DNA of 64,000 nucleotides from Anolis sagrei (taxonomy: Eukaryota > Chordata > Lepidosauria > Squamata > Anolidae), in NCBI RefSeq assembly GCF_037176765.1, contig NC_090022.1, positions 57,367,209 to 57,431,208 of the forward strand, written 5' to 3'. Position 1 is the first letter of the stretch. Each line of letters starts with the position of its first letter. A program made the position numbers and the translations under genes. Shown here piece after piece: positions 22,001 to 34,945 of the stretch. The notes beneath the pieces were generated by a model. The model had not been told where the DNA came from and made no database searches. It was given only the letters and a program-made list of their open reading frames with translations.

Positions 22001-25000
22001 GTTCTCCAACTCTGACTTTGAAAGGACTGCCTACAACATGGCTCCCGTTGAACTTCACATCAATAGAATGAATACCATTTTCACGTGGGATGAACCGTAC
22101 AGCGTATTTATCTGTAAAACATATATAACATTGTTATTTAGAACTTGCCAATAAGATAGTGCACTTGTCAACCTAAACTACACAATAGCCTTTTATGCTC
22201 ATATGTCGGGGACAGAATGCTTCTGACCCTAAGAATCTGCTGTCTGAGGTTTGAACTTTATTGTGCTTAATGGCCTGACCAGCCTGCCCTCGCAGAGGAC
22301 ATGCACCAGAATTTGAGTTGGCATATTTAAACCAGGCTTTGCCTCTTCACTTTCAACTACAATAAAGTTGATTTGTTTCCAAGAAACAAAAACTATTGGT
22401 AGAAACTCAAGACCAATCTTCCTTGAACAACAGTTGTACATGTTCACTGAGAACCAAATTTCTTTATTCCACAATAAACATTAGTACAGTTGTCCCTCCA
22501 CATTTGCCTATTTCACTTATGTGGATTTGATTATTCATGGCTTTGAATAATATGTTCTCTTTAAAAAAAATACTCTAGGTCCTGCTCAGGCCCCTATTGC
22601 ACAACTGAATATGATCCCACATTTTCAGCTTTGAGCTGAAATATATGACAGTGTGGACTCAGATAACCCAGTTCAAAGCAGATATTGTGGGATTTTCTGC
22701 CTTGATATTCTGAATTATATGGCTGTGTGGAAGGGCCACTTGGGGTCAACTTCTGCCACAGAGTTACACTGGAGGATCTAGTTTCCAAGAGAGAGCACTT
22801 TTCTACGCACTTATAGATCCTCCATGATTTTTTTTTATCAAATTCCAGTGAAGGTTGACCACAGAGTTCCACTGGTGGGCCTAGAGATACCTAGAGAGGT
22901 TTTCTCTCAGGTTTAAAAAAATTATTCACTTTTTCTCATTTTTGCAACAGTCCTATGCACCTAACCCCAAGGGAATGTGAAGGGCAGATTGTATGCTAAG
23001 GTATGTATTTCAGTGAGCCAGCACAGGTTAGTGATTTGAGTGAATTCGGAGTCTGAAGGTCCTTTCACAATGCCCTTTATCCCAGGATCTGATCCCAGAT
23101 TATCCACTTTAAACTGGAATATATGAGTCTCCATTGCCATCATACTCTAATGGCCATATACAAAGGAGACATCTTGCCAAGATATTCCTAGAATAGGATT
23201 GACTTACGATGACATTGACATAAAAGCAACAACAAATATATCTTGCTGTACAAAATGTATCACTGGCCTGATGGTTGTTCTGGAAACATAGCTAATATTT
23301 TCCAAGAGATGCAAGCCCCACTGGCATTATCACAATCATAGAATCATAGAGTTGGAAGAGACCTTGTGGGCCATCCAGTCCAACCCCCTGCCAAGAAGAA
23401 GGAAAATTCCATTCAAAGCACCCTTGGCAGATGGCCATCAAGCTTCTGTTTAAAAGCCTCCAAAAAAAGAGCCTCCACCACACTCCGGGGCAGACAGTTC
23501 CACTGCTGAACAGCTCTCACAGTCAGGAAGTTCTTCCTATTGTTCAGCTGGAATCTCCTTTCTTGTAGTTCGAAGCCATTGTTCTGCGCCCTAGTCTCTA
23601 TGGCAGCAGAAAACAAGAGGATACATGGCTATCATGTCTCTTCTCAGCCTTCTCTTCTTCAGGTTAAATGTGCCCAGCTTTTTAAGCCACTCCTCATAGG
23701 TCTTGTTCTCCAGACCCTTGATCATTTTAGTCGCCCTCGTCTGGACACATTCCAGCTTGTCAAAATCTCCCTTCAGTTGTGGCACCCAGAATTGGACATA
23801 ATATTTCAGGTGTGGTCTAACCAAGGCAGAATAGAGGGGTAGAATGACTTCCCTGGATCTAGACACTATACCCCTATTGATGCAGGCCAAAATCCCATTG
23901 GCTTTTTTTTTTGCTGCCACATGACATTGTTGGCTCATGTTAACTTGTTGTCCACGAGGACTCCAAGATCTTTTTCACACGTACTGCTCTCAAGCCATGT
24001 GCCCCCCATTCTACGCAAGAAAGTAAAGACACTGTTGGAATCAATCTGCAAGTTGTACTAAAAACAAGAAGGGACACAGTGTGGCAGAATGGAAAGTGGC
24101 TTCAGCTAACATACTGCTGGTCACAATATTTTACCTTCTGCTGCATCCAATATACAGACCAATGGCAAAGTGAAGAAGTTGTGATATGGCTTTCTATAAA
24201 ACAGCACATCCCAATAGGCCATCAATGTATCTGTAACCTTTCTCAGCTAGATGGGAACCTATATGCACTAGCATACTTTGCCTTTGCAAAAGATTCGGGG
24301 ATAAAATGACAAACAGAAGTTGGTTCTACTCAAGCATTTGAAGCAAGGAAATAATTTCCAACTTCTTATGAAGTACAGCTTCTAGAATTTGGGCTCCAAA
24401 ATAACTGCCTAATTTCCACTGAACATGTTTCTTTATTGGTATGTGGTGACATTTTGTGAAGATTTATGCATGCTGGAATGCTGCAATACTTAACACATTC
24501 TATGGTTTCACCTGGTTTTCGTGCTTCCTTACCTTGCTCCAGTTCAGAAACATGACACTCTTCTACAGCTCCAATTGGGCTGTGCACTTTAGCATCAATC
24601 TTGCCCTTTGCCCCATTAAGTCTAATTGCGAAGGCTGCTGGCTGGTTAACTTTCAACCCAGACTCCTAAGAATGCAACATTGAGATTATCACAGTCTGAC
24701 ATTTCGATTGCAAGGAAAACAGTCTGCAACAGTCCATAATTCAGTGTCTCTGAAGGCAAGAGAAGCATTGTACCATTCCATCTAAAAAATCACCACAGAA
24801 CTAAGATGAAATATATAGTAGGACCATATCTCCTTTTAATAAAAGGACCGTGTCATCGAAAAATGCATAAATTCTGCTCTTCGCAGAAGCATCTCTGGAC
24901 AGGGACTTAAGTGCCCCATCCTTATACATATGAAGGACTTACTCAGTGGGTAACCCTCAACCCTCACAAACCATTTTTCTCTCTAGAAAGAAAAAATGCG

Positions 25001-28000
25001 ATTTTCCCTTGAAAAGCTAAAAATAATCCCTTAAAGAAAACATAAGACTTCTGAAAAGCCTTTCTAAAAATGTTCCACAGGTTTTAAAAATCACACTCTC
25101 AAAATCCCAAAGCCCACAGGTGACATTTTGGTAACAGTGAAGGAGGAACCAGAAGCGTATCTGAAATGCTGCTCAGTATTGAACATTACCTAGAATCATA
25201 GAGTTGGAAGAGACCTTGTGGCCCATTCAGTCCAACCCCGTCAAGAAGCAGCAAAATCGCATTCAAAGCACCCCTGAGAGATGGCCACCCAGCCTCTGTT
25301 TAAAAGCCTCCAAAGAAGGGGCCTTCCATCACATTCTGGGGCAGAGAGTTCCACTGCTGAACAACTCTTAAAGTTAAGAAGTTATTCTTAATGTTCAGGT
25401 GGAATCTCCTTTCCTGTAATTTGAAGCTATTGTTCCGCGTCCTAGTTTCCAGGGCGGCAGAAAACAAGCTTGCTCCCTCCTCCCTATGACTTCCCCTCAC
25501 ACATTTATACATAGCCATCATGCCTCCTCCTCTCAGCCTTCTCTTCTGCAGGCCAGCTCTTTAAACCACTCTTCATAGAGCTTGTTATCCAGACCCTTGG
25601 TCATTTCAGTCGCCCTCCTGTGGACACATTCCAGCTTCCCAAACTCCCTTAAATTGCGGTACCCAGAATTGGATGTGTGTGTGTGTACATATACACAGAA
25701 ACAGTCCCAGGTAATATGCCTATGTGTTTCCTGTCTTTAACTATTGGGAAAATCAAGTTATATCACCAGGGGTGTTAGAGCACAACGTTTTGCTTTAGTA
25801 CATAGCTTACCTGCAATTCCATTCACAGTTTTACCCTCAAGAGAGAAATAAATTGGAATGAGCAAAAGCTTAAAACCAAAACTGGACACTAAACATCATC
25901 AAGCAGCTTATGGAGTAAAGAACAATAGCCTGTTTCTGGAAAAGGATCACATCTCTTCCCCCACCCTTGTGCTCATCAATTTTATTTCCCTCTTCAGGGT
26001 TAAAATCATGTGACAACACACATTCTGTCAGGAGTCTTTAAATGAAACACAAGAAAAACATCAGTACCACAGCGGCTAATTAGCGTCCTTGTAACTCCTT
26101 GTTTCAGTGGAAATTTGGCTAAAGAACTGGACTGGACTGACAGTCAGGGGCCAGTGCACAAAAGCACAGGTCCTGTGTGACTATGTAATCTAACTACCTA
26201 TCAGTCCCACCTTCAAGATGAAGGAAAGCGAACACATGGTAGCAGGACCTGGCTGAAACAAAGTCTCTCATCCAAAGTCATTACAATCTAGGTATAGGAC
26301 AGGTCTAAAATGTTACTTGCATCAAGCTATCTGCTAACCACACAAATATAAAAATAATGGGCTACACAGAGTCTCAAATTTTGAAAGGCCTGGCATTCAA
26401 ATTACTTTTGGCAGCTACTAAAAACAATTCAAACCACAAACCTGTGGTTTTGTGACACCTGCACAAGTGTGAATTACTACTTTGTGCTTGTCCCCTGAAT
26501 CCAATCTCTTCAGTCAAGTTCATTATTAGAACCTAGCAACATGCTTCAATATTGGTCCAAGATCCTATCTCAGTGTAGTTATGCTGGAGATGGACAGGAA
26601 GTGGCAGCAACTGACTCTGAGCGGCTATTTCATGAGGACCCAGCTTCTGGTGTGTTGTGGCAATTCTCCACACCAGCTCTCCCATAGTGTCTCAGCTCCG
26701 AAGACCCTGGATGTCAAGCAGTCAGGAAAGAGACACCTCAGAGTGAGGGGTCTTCTCCCATCAGCATTGCTCTCCCACTTGGGTGAACACAAGACTTCTT
26801 CCATGCCTTGCCTGCATATGAATAATAAGGCTACATCTGCAATCGTTAAAGGCAACTGGCCATGGTTATTTCTGATTGCTGCCAAATATAGTCTTACAGA
26901 CCTAAACTGAACTACTTAAACAGGTAATGTAATATTAATTTTATGAGCTACTGGAAAATATAGCAATGGGGTTTCTTTTTTCCCGAACAAGTGTACTATG
27001 AAACACTGATTTATGTCAGGAGCTGTCCCCTATTGAAAAGGCCTGACTGCCTGCCAAGGATTTCGTCCTAAGAAATTCTGCTACTGAGTGTAAGAGCCTG
27101 AGAACAAGGATGAAATCAGCCTGTGGTAAGCTGCATAGATATTTCCTTGTGTCTCACCTGAAGGCTCATAACAGTGAGCCTACGCGCATCATCTGAAGGA
27201 GCTATCACAGGAACCAAGTAGGGGCTCTCAGGAATATGCTCATCATTGAATTTGACGGACACCTCGTAGTTACCTGAAAAACACAAGAACTTCATTCAGC
27301 AAACAAGGAATGAAAAAGTGTGCTGCAAATTATTAATATTTCAGGTCATTAATAAATTTTATACCAGGTTCTTGAGCAGTATATGATACACCACAAGAGC
27401 CATCCTTATGATCTTCAAAAGTGATTTCTGCTTTGCTTGGGCCTTCTACAGCAATAGAAAGCCCTCCAGCTCCAGCTTCTCTTGTCCATATGCTGAATTC
27501 AGCTGTAAACAAGAGACAACAGTAAGAAACAGACACATGATCTTCTAGTCACTTTCTTGTAACAAGTAGGATAACATGCCCAACATGCATTGCAACAGAT
27601 GTGACGAGACTTACCATCAACCAAAGATGGTAAACCATACTAATCCTGGTTTGTAGTCTTGTATCAAGATCCTATATGACATGGCATAGCGTAACAGTTC
27701 TACATGTAGGATAACACTATAGCTAGCCATTCAACACCTCCCTAGATTTACTGTTGAGCCACTGTAGTCTCTCACTATGGCCATTCCATAGCTGGTGGGA
27801 AATCAGAGAAACATTTGGCTAGGTCCCACTAGTCAGAGACATAAAGATAATGTCATTTGATGAGTTCTACCAAGATTCTCCAAATGTCTTAAGATATGAT
27901 AAAATCGTTTCATGTCTGATTATAGGGATGCTTTTCTGGTTCTACTTCAACTCATTCTCCACCAGCCATGGAATATCTGCTAAAGGATGTACTAGCTCAA

Positions 28001-31000
28001 CACAGGGAGGGAGGAAATGCCAATATCCACAATAAACAAAACAAAAAAGACATAGACATAAGTTAGGCTTATGTCACTAACAGACACCAATCATTATTCC
28101 CCACTGCATAACAATGACAAATTCTTGTCATGTACTGTATGTAGAAGACATATCAGCAGCAGTCTTACCTGGGATGCCTGCCTCTGCTCTTTCAAGTCCT
28201 GGCCCACCAGCTCTGACTTTATGAGCTCCTCCTTCACCAAGTGGCCCAACAGTGAATTGGAACGGACTGCCTGGCACATGCTGCCCTCTGTATTTCACAT
28301 CAACGGTATGGACTCCCATTTCTTGTGGCACAAAGCGGACACAGTATGTGTTTTTATCATGCTCTACAATTTCTGCGTCTGTAGTTCTCCCTGATGGGCT
28401 AGTTACCCTAGCGGACATGTCACCAATATCAATTTCTAAAAAGAAAGGAAAAGAGTCTGGTGTTAATGGGGAGGATTTTTTTTTTTACATGCTGCACTGA
28501 ATGGTGCAAAATATCAAGAATCATGCAATGTGGGACTCCATTCACAATGACTGATTCTAGAGCATCCTATGGATAGATTCACAATATTGAAGTTCTATTC
28601 CAGGTTAATTTAAATGACTTCTAAGTGAGAATACTGACTAGGGACAAAGTGCTTACAGAGTGCATGCAAGCTTTAAAAATACAAAATAAAGTTTCATATG
28701 TAAAATTCATATATGTATCCACTCCACCAGATTTATATACCAGAACAGAATAATATTGTATGGATAAACAACCAAGAGTTTGCTCAAAACCATCGAATAC
28801 CGGTGAACTCTCTCTACAAAGTCACCACTTAATGATGTTCAAAAAGCTGATAGGTTTTTGCATAACTCCCGAAAGGAGCTGTTTTTCTGCTAACAATGAG
28901 CAGGGACAAGCAGCATCGCTCAAATGTTTTTAGCAGGAAATTTCTTTTTGAATCCCATCATACATTTTTGTAACACTGACTGCAATAGAAAAATATGGGA
29001 TTTGATAGTGGCCTAAAATATTAAGCCTTATCCTTTTAAAGAATGGGATTTAAAGGAACATGTGGAAAACAGACTCCATGACAGCATTAGACCCAAAATG
29101 GGAAAAAATATTCAAAGATTTTACATTTTAGCCTGTTCCCGTTTTGAAGGCTCACTCTATCCCCTAAAGAATATAAGCCTACAAGCATTTGACTATATTC
29201 CTACTTACACAGATGGTTTTTATTACCAGAGAGAAAAAATGCTTGTATTTATAACATTATTAGCTGAATATGAGATTTAGCCTCCAAGCACTTTGGAAAG
29301 AAAACAGCCATTTTTCTCCTATCAGTTGAGAATTACATACAAGACACAGTCTTTGCAACAAATACTAAGTGACACATTTACCATTCATGGGGGCATAAAG
29401 CAAATTTTATTGTAATATATAGGCTGTATATACAGAACAACCTCAATACTACACATACCCACAATCCCTACAAATCCATGCATATAATACTTGTGCAGAT
29501 CCCAAAAACAGACTGATTGGAAACTTTCTCTTCTGGTATTAGCTGGGACATCAGTAAAAATGGGACACAGCCGTTCTCTCAACTGCGTCTGGCAGTTTTC
29601 CTCCTGCTCAGCACACAGGAAAGTGGGACTGAATTGGTAGGAAAGATAGGACAGTCTCTCCAGACATACAGCCATCTGGAACCATGTAACTATAAGGTGG
29701 CAACAGAGGAAGAGAAGAGAACAGAGGAAGAGAAAGGAACAGAAGACAGGAAGAGTAAGCTTTGATTAGAGTAGCAGAGAAAGGAAGGAAAGAAAGTGGC
29801 ACAATATATAGTAAAAGGGAACAGCAGCATGCTGAAGGATAACATCTAATTCAAATATTTGAAGTAGACTGTGTGATCTTTCAATGAGGAGAATATGTTC
29901 TCACAAAGTTTTTAGCGAGTTAGTTGACAAAGGCAAGTTAAAAAGCCAGGCAAGTTTTACTACTGTGTCTTTTTTCCCAGTTGGATCCACATAAAAAAGA
30001 GAGGGTAAATAATACCTTGCTATACTAGCAATTTTCCACTCTTTCACACAAAAAATGGACCAAAAAACCTGTTTGGATTACTGTAACCCACTCTCTATGG
30101 GGCTACCTGAAGCCAGTTATAGGGAGCGCATAACTCCCTAGCTGAAACAGCTTCAATGGTTATTATTCCATAACCAAGCAAAATTCAAATGGCTGGCGAT
30201 ATCCTATAATGCCTCATATCAGAAAGACTGTATCTCCCTACACAAACCGACCCAAGCATTATGGTCTTCAGCATAGGGCTTTCTCTTAGTCCCATCAATT
30301 TCACAAGTAGAGTTGATGAGGACCTGGAGAAAGCCTTCTCAGTGGCTGCTTCCAGGCCAAGGAACTCAGTTGCTCCTTACTCATTCTCCTTCTGTTGGCA
30401 TCAAAGACTCTTCAATTTTAAAAATCCTTCAGTTTTTAATTAATTGTGGTAGTGCAATGGGTAGGTTTTAAAGTATTCTTTAATTGTTTTCAACTAATAT
30501 TCTTAATTGGTTCATATGTAATACTTTAAAATATTTCAGAATTGTTTTTATTGTATTGTTCAATTTATGGTTTGAGCCACTTCAGGTTCCTTATGGAAGA
30601 AGAAAAGCATAATATAATCTAAACAAATAGGCAGAGGGCAACAAGAATCAACACTGTTCTAATGTCTGCAGTTACAGTGTTGTTTAATTCTAAAAGACAC
30701 TCCATTATAATTTTGGGTTGCTAGACAAAACACTGCACTTTTCTAAATCTAAATTGAAAGTCAAGTCTCTCTGGGAGGGCTGAGAAAACTGACAAGTGAC
30801 TGCGTGCACCCCATGCTGGAAACAAAAAGAAAAACTAGGGGTTTTTTTAGTGATTGGCAATATTTAGATCTTCCAGTTTCTGAAGACAACCATTCTAGGA
30901 AGAAAGATGGGACAGAGGTTGTATAAATAAATCCAAACAACTAACTAAACCAAACATAGAGACTTCTTTGTTCATGCTCCAGTGGAAATTAATATAGCAG

Positions 31001-34000
31001 AGAATGAAAAATGAAGTCCTGTATGTTTTGCATAGCCCACCTTTCAATCAGATAGCATTAAACCATACCAGAGACTGACATTTACCTGGAATCTTTAAGT
31101 TGAGATCACACAAGCTTCCAACGGTGGCCACAGACGGAGCCCTTCGTGCACGGGTGATGCTTTCCTTCACTCTTCCTTCACCACTTACTTTAACTGTGAA
31201 TGGACTCCCTTTAATGAGTACAAACAAGATCACACTGAGTTGCATTTCTCAGAGGAGAAGTAAACAAGATGTATATATAGGCAAACGAGAATTTTTGATA
31301 AGTATACTAGTTGCAAAAAGTTATTTTCACAGTGGCTTAAAATTCTTTTCCACTCAGCAAGACTGGATCTCTTCATTTGAACACAGACAAAAAGTAGGAG
31401 ACAAGTCAACAGTCATGGCGAGTTTTAATGTAGCAAACAAACTATGTATAAAAGTGGTAGAGAAACCTGTATACGTCAATAGAAGACACACTCTCAAACA
31501 ACATAACTTCAAAAGACTTTACAAATGCACAGATCTTATCATGTAGACTATTGCTAATGGATTATTCATTCAAGTATTTTCATATTAGCAATCCTCTGAC
31601 AGTAAATCGAGAAAATCATGAGCACAATCTGTCCTACAAGTGAATCATTGCTTGCAGATAAGTTGAACAGTAGCTGACCTTACCCAGTTTTTCCTTTTCT
31701 CTTACCTGGGATGTGCTCATCAGCAAATTTAGTTGACACTATGTAAACACCAGGAACCGTTGGGAAGTATGACACCCTGCAAGTCCCATCATCTAGATCT
31801 TCTGTTTGGATATCCACTTTGCTCGGTCCTTCCACTGCTAGTGATATCCCACCATAACCTAGAAAAAAGCAGCAGCACTGAGAGCCAAAAACTATAAAGA
31901 GCTCCCACTTAAATGATTTTTTAAATTAAGGTGGATATTACATTATAGGCAAACCAGTAAGAGATATAACCTTACCAAATGTTCTTTTGATGATATACTA
32001 TGAATTTTATCTTTCAAAGGTTATAAGAATGAAAGAGCATTACAACCTGCTCTATTTAGTTCAAAATATACACACCAAAAATACAACCCATGAACATGGA
32101 GCAAAGGGTGTGTTATGTGAGTATGTGTATAAAAATAATCATACAGAAGTCAGATGTTCTGTCTATAGCTGGAATTTCCAGGTTCTAAATGCTTTCAAAC
32201 CATGGCCAAATTTCAAGAAACAAAGAACAAGAGATACCACTGTTGTAGGAGTCAACCTGGTTGCCTGATGATACAATGGTTACATTTATATATCCAAGGA
32301 AGACTATGTTGTCATGTATCACATTATACATTTTTCCTGCTTACTTTGCTTAACTGTGCATTGTGTGTATGTATACATATATATACATACATATATACAC
32401 ACACGGTATATACTATTTTTTAAAATACTGCATTAAATTCTGCATGCGTATTATCCTCATGTAAGCTAGATTTCAGAGGAGGAACTGTCAAAACCACCTC
32501 TGAGTATTCCTTGCTTAAGAAAAACTTATGAAATTCATAAGTCAACAGGAAACATGAAGGAAGACAAACACACAGAGTAAAATATGCAGGTCAAATGTGA
32601 ATTCTTTGGGTAACCTATAGCTCTCTTCATTTGATGGAATCAGAGCATATTATGTCCATCACTCACAGAAGTGTCAGTCACTCATACAAGGGAGCAGCTT
32701 TCTATAGTGGGATGACATGAGGTCCTTACCAGTCAAGGTTTGCAGAATGGATTTATAACACTAACCTGCTTCTCTTGTATCTACAATGAAGTCACACATT
32801 TCAAATGTGCGCCCTTCCACCAAGCCACGTCCATAAACTCTCGCTCTGTTCGCATCACCAATCTCAGACTGAACCACCATAATAGACACTGGGCTGTTTG
32901 GTACATGACTTCCATTCTTCATAATACTGACCAAGTGCTCTCCCACTTCCCGTGGAATGAATGAGATACCTGTCAAAGTGAAGCTGGTGGTGAGACAGAT
33001 TTTGCACCATTCCACCTTATTAAAAGAAAAACCTATCCATTCTTGTCCCCGTCCACAAAAAGAAAATCCCTTACAAAACTGCAATAAAAACCACAGGAGG
33101 ATATTCTGTGTTAATATTAAGGCAGCACCTGGAAATCCCCAAACTAATCACACATTTAGGAAGCTTACAGCAGCTCCCAATTATGACCCTGGCTAGTGAA
33201 CTTAAGGTCATCCTCCAATTTCCACAAGCCAGAGCCATCAATGTTGTGACTTCTAGGAAATACCTGGGAGACTTACCAATGTGGTTATTGGGTAGTCTTT
33301 TCAGAAGACAAGGCTCATCTCTGCCAGATGGTGCTTTAATATGGGCGGTCAAGAGGCTCAGATCAGTCTCATTAATGTCCAGCAAGAAATCAGCAGCAGA
33401 GCCAAGCTTAACTTGGGAACGCCTCCTATTGTCATCTTTCGAAAAACAGATTCCCCATTAAAATATACACTAAACAACTTTTCAGCAGTATCTTTAACCA
33501 TCATTTTGTCTTAAAATTTGAATTAAACCACTTGTGCCTTTCGCCTTAGAATTTAAAGATAAAGCTTCAGTGAACGACGTAAATATACATGTTAATCATA
33601 TGTCTGAGAAATTTGTAGTGTCACATCAGTTATGCTCCAAGAAACTGGGAAGCTAGATGAGCAATAATTGAACAATACTTGAATTAATAACTCAGAAGCA
33701 TTTACTACAGGGAATATATTTTGTGGTAATTTTTACAATGAATCCTCAGTTTTTAACATCACTTTCCACAAAACCAAGTTGCCACTTCTCAATGTGAATT
33801 GGGTTTTTTTGTTTTTTGTTCTGTATTCTCAGTAAGCAACTTGGACAGAGTATCTGAGTATCAAAGAAAATCCCTTTCCATACACATATTTAAACAGCAA
33901 TACACCAGATCAGAGTATGAATCTGGAGACCAGGGTTCAAGTCCCTGCTCAGCCATGAAAATCCACTAACTAACTTTGGGCAAGTCATGTATTCTTAGTC

Positions 34001-34901
34001 TCTGAACCCCTATAAAAGGTTCATCTTAAGTCAGAAATCACATGAAGGCACACAACAACGTCAGATTACTAAATGCTGAGCAAGTGCAACACATCTAAGT
34101 CCATCCTTTATGAAAAACTACTCCATTTAAAAACATGCTCATACCTGTGATTTTGGCAATAAACGGGCTTCCTGCAATATGTTTCTCATTGTACTTGACT
34201 AAGATGCTATAATTTCCTGGAAGAGTTGGCAGGTAAGTGACTGTGCAAGTACCATCCTTATTATCAATGCAACTGATCTCCGCTTTTGAAGGACCCTCAA
34301 TTGCCAAATCCAAGCCACCTATAAAAAAAAAGGAGGAAAAACATTTCCAGGATTTTGCAACTTTCATTCCCAAGACTAACTGCAATCAGGCCATTCAGAT
34401 CAAGAACAATTTTCGGGATTCTTCTGAGAAGGCAAGATGCAGTTCCAGCTGCCTGGGATCCTTCTGGAAAGGTTTGACAGAGCACCACAACTTGCATTCT
34501 TTGTGTGCAATTTGTATTTTAAAAAGTAGGAGCCCCTGGTGGCACAATGGGTTAAACCCTTGTGCCAGCAGAACTGCTGACTAAGAGGTCAGCGGTTCAA
34601 ATCCGGGGAGAGCTCCCTCTGTCAGCTCCAGCTCCCCATGCAGTGAGATGGTAAAACATCAAACATCTGAGCGTCCCCTGGGCAACGTCCTTGCAGACGG
34701 CCAATTCTCTCACTCCAGAAGTGACTTGCAGTTGCTCCTGACACAATAAACAAGTGAACATTTTAAAAAGTAAAGGAAAATTAACTAACAAAGGTCTGTG
34801 TCGAACTACTTATCAAATCAGCACTGATTTCATGTATTAAATAGCAGTCCTGCATGGGATACAAAATCCCATGCTAATTCTACATCCATGGAAATAATGT
34901 C

Positions 34902-34945
<44 letters not shown>

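Noticed and set aside
26581-26910. 109-codon open frame and its 86-codon antisense partner
   Set aside because: They sit in an FLNB intron, have no recognisable domain, and neighbouring exons join without them.
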